64,000 nt of DNA from Azotobacter paspali (GTDB taxonomy: Bacteria; Pseudomonadota; Gammaproteobacteria; Pseudomonadales; Pseudomonadaceae), in NCBI RefSeq assembly GCF_042434745.1, contig NZ_JBHLSS010000003.1. One strand, 5' to 3'. The notes under the pieces were generated by a model that saw only the letters and a program-made list of their open reading frames with translations, made no database searches and was not told the origin of the DNA. This document shows positions 61,356-64,000 of this stretch, piece after piece (the stretch's first letter is position 1; each line of letters starts with the position of its first letter). Position numbers and translations under genes: made by a program.

Positions 61356-61535
61356 CGTTTGCATATCGCCTGTCTGACGTGTCGTCGAACGGCTCCTTGC
61401 CTCCTTCCAGCATTCCCTTGAAACCTGAACTTATTCACCGTCACCGGGCTCCTATCTCCGTAGCCAGTGGTTGCGACCGCCTGCTAAGCTCTCGCCTTCA
61501 CTGATAGCCCTAGGGCGAACGAACAAGGAAACAGC

Positions 61536-62288
61536 ATGAGACAACATCGGTTGGCCGCTGCGATGGCCTTGGTGGGTCTGGTTCTTTCGGGTTGCGATTC
61601 GCAAACCAACGTGGAACTCAAGACTCCCGCACAGAAGGCCTCCTACGGTATCGGCCTGAACATGGGTAAGAGCTTGGCCCAGGAGGGCATGGATGATCTG
61701 GACTCGAAAGCCGTGGCCCAGGGTATCGAGGATGCCATTGGCAAGAAGGAACAGCGCCTGAGCGACGAGGAGCTGATCGAGGCTTTCGCTGCCCTGCAGA
61801 AGCGTGCCGAAGAGCGAATGGCGGCCCTTGGCGAGGAGAATGCCAAGGCCGGCAAGAAGTTCCTTGAGGAAAACGCCAAGCGCGCCGGTGTGGTCACCAC
61901 GGCATCCGGTCTGCAATATGAGGTGTTGAAAAAGGCCGATGGCGCCCAACCCAAGCCGAGCGATGTGGTGACCGTACATTATGAAGGCCGCCTGACCGAT
62001 GGCTCGATATTCGATAGCTCCATCGAGCGGGGAAGCCCCATCGATCTGCCGGTCAGCGGTGTCATCCCCGGTTGGGTCGAGGGTCTGCAACTGATGCATG
62101 TCGGCGAGAAATTCAAGCTGTACATTCCCAGTAATCTGGCCTATGGCGAGCAAAGCCCGAGCCCCTCCATCCCTGCCAATTCGGTGCTCGTCTTCGAACT
62201 GGAACTATTGGGGATCAAGGATCAGCCGGCCGAGCAGCCCGGCGGTTCTGCTCCTAATGTGCAGCAGGGCGAAGCCCAAGGCGAGTAA
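61536..62288 (+). CDS. FKBP-type peptidyl-prolyl isomerase lipoprotein (FkpA/Mip-like)
   Basis: 250 residues. The lipobox is LVLSGCDSQ (Cys about 22). An N-terminal dimerisation helix region (ASYGIGLNMGKSLAQEGMDD, a long charged helix with EENAKAGKKFLEENAKRAGV) precedes the FKBP domain with VTVHYEGRLTDGSIFDSSIE, PVSGVIPGWVEGLQLMHVGE and LAYGEQSPSPSIPANSVLVF. It is a periplasmic folding catalyst, probably membrane-anchored. It ends with a strong terminator. Confidence 0.93.
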   Translation: MRQHRLAAAMALVGLVLSGCDSQTNVELKTPAQKASYGIGLNMGKSLAQEGMDDLDSKAVAQGIEDAIGKKEQRLSDEELIEAFAALQKRAEERMAALGEENAKAGKKFLEENAKRAGVVTTASGLQYEVLKKADGAQPKPSDVVTVHYEGRLTDGSIFDSSIERGSPIDLPVSGVIPGWVEGLQLMHVGEKFKLYIPSNLAYGEQSPSPSIPANSVLVFELELLGIKDQPAEQPGGSAPNVQQGEAQGE

Positions 62289-62302
62289 GGTCGGATCCTC
62301 CA

Positions 62303-62333
62303 GAAAACGCCCCACTCCGCGTGGGGCGTTTTC
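62303..62333 (+). terminator. Terminator after the FKBP gene
   Basis: The 13-bp stem GAAAACGCCCCAC / GTGGGGCGTTTTC with a 5-base loop is complementary at both ends and can work in both directions. Confidence 0.85.
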
Positions 62334-62571
62334 ATTTGTGTGGACTGCTTCCGAGGTACGAAATCATGCTCCCCTGGTTATTTGTCGCCCTTTCTTGAGA
62401 GCACTTCAATCTATTGAGCGTGGGCCTCAGGGTTTTGGTCCGGGTGTATTTTTACGAATCACCGACACAAGGAACTGTTTCGGGCCGAGCGGTCATGGGC
62501 TTTGCCCGATGGCATAGTTATCTTCGGATTTCATCGATAAACCGGAAAACCGCACACAGCGGAGGACGATC

Positions 62572-63000
62572 ATGAAAGCACCTTGGTTTTTCTTTCGATT
62601 TCTTCGCCTTGCCCGATCCCTCTTGGCTAATGGTCGGCTGAGGGAGCTCTTGCTGGATGTGGCGCGCAAGAGGGAGCGCCGAGGGCTGTGGCTGGGCGGT
62701 TTCCGGGAGGAGCTGCGCTTGCTGCAATTGCTCTGCCTGGCTTGGTGGCGTGGAGAATACCGGCAGGTCAGCCAGCAGGCGTTGCTCGCATCGATCGCCG
62801 GGCTGCTGTATTTCCTATCTCCGCTGGATGCGCTTCCCGACTGGTTCCTGGGGCTGGGATACCTTGACGATATCGCTGTGCTGGCCTGGGTGGCGCGTAG
62901 TTGGCGCGGTGAGCTGGATGCCTTTCGTGCCTGGCTGGCTGCCCAGTCGCCACAGAGCTTGGCCGATCTGGAGCGCCTGCCGGCACCGGAAGGGCGTTGA
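62572..63000 (+). CDS. YkvA-family (DUF1232) membrane protein
   Basis: 142 residues. A cationic N-terminus (FRFLRLARSLLANGRLRELL) precedes a central DUF1232 hairpin with LLASIAGLLYFLSPLDALPD and WFLGLGYLDDIAVLAWVARS, the diagnostic SPLDxxPD..P.LGxxDD pattern. Function unknown. The stop overlaps a frame for the next gene. Confidence 0.88.
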   Translation: MKAPWFFFRFLRLARSLLANGRLRELLLDVARKRERRGLWLGGFREELRLLQLLCLAWWRGEYRQVSQQALLASIAGLLYFLSPLDALPDWFLGLGYLDDIAVLAWVARSWRGELDAFRAWLAAQSPQSLADLERLPAPEGR

Positions 63001-63089
63001 GGTCTGAACGCCCGTTGTCCCTGGGAAGTGATGGCATGTGGGATGGGAGCTTTGGTGGAAGGTACGCTGTCCGTATATGGATAGGACCG

Positions 63090-63434
63090 ATGCGCGAGAA
63101 AAGAAGTACGAACGTTCAAATGATCATGCGCGATGGGCAAGTGGAATATGCGGTGCTGCCCTGGGCGGACTACCAGGCCCTGCTAAGAGCGGCAAGGTGG
63201 GAGGGTGGTGAGGTATCGGAGGCACTTGGGCGTCCCATGGAGGCTCCGAGTCTTGCGGAACTGGCCACCTTGCGCGAAGCTCAAAACATGTCTCAGGAGC
63301 AGTCGGCCCGGGCCGTGGGCATCAGTCCGTCTTATCTGAACATGATCGAGACGGGTGAGCGACAGCCGGATTCCGCGATCCGGCGTGCCCTGGCACGAGC
63401 CTTGGGCATTGTGGAGTGGGAGGTGGACTCTTGA
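63090..63434 (+). CDS. XRE-family helix-turn-helix regulator
   Basis: About 114 residues from the ATG at 63090 (the ATG at 63120 is a close alternative). The N-terminal 40 residues include VEYAVLPWADYQALLRAARW, an antitoxin-like Phd/RHH-type element. The C-terminal Cro/CI HTH is LATLREAQNMSQEQSARAVG then ISPSYLNMIETGERQPDSAI. The combination resembles regulators of small toxin-antitoxin or restriction loci, but no toxin is adjacent. It overlaps the following gene (TTGA). Confidence 0.8.
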   Translation: MREKRSTNVQMIMRDGQVEYAVLPWADYQALLRAARWEGGEVSEALGRPMEAPSLAELATLREAQNMSQEQSARAVGISPSYLNMIETGERQPDSAIRRALARALGIVEWEVDS

Positions 63435-63793
63435 CCATTCGCATCAGTCGCCAGCATTGGCAGGCGTTGCTGGGCGAACTGGACGATGCGCGCCAAAGTC
63501 GGCACTTGTTGACCTATCGTGCGTTGATCGAGCGCCTGCAACTGCCACCGCCAGCCATGCAGACGCTGACCGCCGCGTTGGAGCACCTGGCGGTCCTGGA
63601 TGCGCGCGCCGAGCGACCATTGCGCAGCTCGCTGGTCATCAGCCAAGGGGCCAGTCGCCTGCCGCGGCCTGGTTTCTTCGATTGCGTGGCGCGGCTCGGG
63701 CGCTTTTCCGGGGCGCCCGATGGCGTCGCGGCGGCATCCTGGCATGCCGCGGAAGTGGTGCGGGTCTTCGAGTTCAGTTATGAGGAACGGTAG
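63431..63793 (+). CDS. Hypothetical protein co-encoded with the XRE regulator
   Basis: About 120 residues from a TTG that overlaps the regulator stop (a GTG at 63416 is possible). It begins LTIRISRQHWQALLGELDDA and has a helical region TYRALIERLQLPPPAMQTLT, AALEHLAVLDARAERPLRSS, SLVISQGASRLPRPGFFDCV. No family recognised. Tight overlap implies co-translation. The segment PPPAMQTLTAALEHLAVLD suggests a winged-helix-like C-terminal domain in some relatives, but this is not certain. Confidence 0.6.
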   Translation: MTIRISRQHWQALLGELDDARQSRHLLTYRALIERLQLPPPAMQTLTAALEHLAVLDARAERPLRSSLVISQGASRLPRPGFFDCVARLGRFSGAPDGVAAASWHAAEVVRVFEFSYEER

Positions 63794-63916
63794 GGGGAGG
63801 AGTCGTGTTCGCGACCTCCTCTATCCTGTACGAGCGCGTAAGCATAAGAAAGGGGCCATGCGGCCTAATGCCAGTCAGTTAAGGTCGTCGCCTTGACCTT
63901 TGGTGGGCTGAAAGCA

Positions 63917-63950
63917 AAATCCGATGCCTTTTTTAGGCATCGGATTTTTT
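63917..63950 (+). terminator. Terminator at the window's right end
   Basis: The 12-bp stem AAATCCGATGCC / GGCATCGGATTT with a 7-base loop is followed by T-residues. Confidence 0.85.
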
Positions 63951-64000
63951 ATGCGTCTCTCGCGTGCACTGGCCATCACTCACGATATTGCTGCTACGTC

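Noticed and set aside
1..64000. CRISPR arrays, integrons and phage genes
   Set aside because: No regularly spaced repeats, integron sites or phage structural genes were seen.

Overview
The window is high-GC proteobacterial DNA and almost certainly chromosomal Pseudomonas. Its right half carries a gene order I recall from Pseudomonas: nadA, an M48 peptidase, a TusA-like protein, bcp, gcvR, dapA, bamC, purC and tRNA-Ser. Further on come an SSS-type hybrid sensor kinase, rdgC, tRNA-Val/tRNA-Asp and an FKBP lipoprotein. The species cannot be named from the sequence alone.

Region by region. (1) 1-5.8 kb holds accessory stress and catabolic genes, each paired with a regulator: a DHA2 efflux pump (cut by the window edge) with an ArsR-type repressor and palindromic operators; a royal-jelly/yellow-like secreted protein overlapping a zinc-type oxidoreductase, with an HxlR regulator; and a DJ-1/PfpI protein with a LysR regulator. 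(2) 5.8-6.96 kb is a genomic scar made of an azoreductase fragment, a LysR fragment, the tail of an IS630 transposase and a 392-bp internally deleted IS3-family element. (3) 6.96-39.8 kb is a yersiniabactin-type siderophore island. The minus-strand operon is irp2 (HMWP2), irp1 (HMWP1), ybtU-, ybtT- and ybtE-like genes. Upstream of irp2 lies a decayed HasR-like heme receptor whose barrel is fused in frame to the 3' end of a TolC-type gene. An AraC regulator (YbtA/PchR type) sits in the middle. A plus-strand operon follows with a YbtX/FptX-like MFS protein, YbtP- and YbtQ-like ABC half-transporters and a FyuA-like receptor, then a further MFS gene. (4) 39.9-40.85 kb is a decayed SLC13-type anion transporter. 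(5) 40.85-64 kb is mostly core genome, including a ydbH-ynbE-ydbL envelope operon, a decayed MgtC/DUF4010 gene, the SSS hybrid kinase, rdgC and three tRNAs.

The siderophore genes form a logical unit. YbtE activates salicylate and loads it on HMWP2. HMWP2 and HMWP1 build the thiazoline/thiazolidine-polyketide chain, YbtU reduces one ring, YbtT edits, FyuA imports the ferric complex across the outer membrane, and YbtP/YbtQ handle it at the inner membrane. Two nearly identical 38-bp elements flank the AraC gene. Each is followed, in the outward direction, by a Fur-box-like sequence and then an operon. This suggests one activator plus Fur drives both operons. No salicylate synthase is present in the window, and the place where it might have been, beyond ybtE, is where the IS remnants lie. 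The last codon of ybtE (stop TGA) is the first three bases of the IS3 terminal repeat.

All domain and family calls are by eye from translated sequence; no database search was run.
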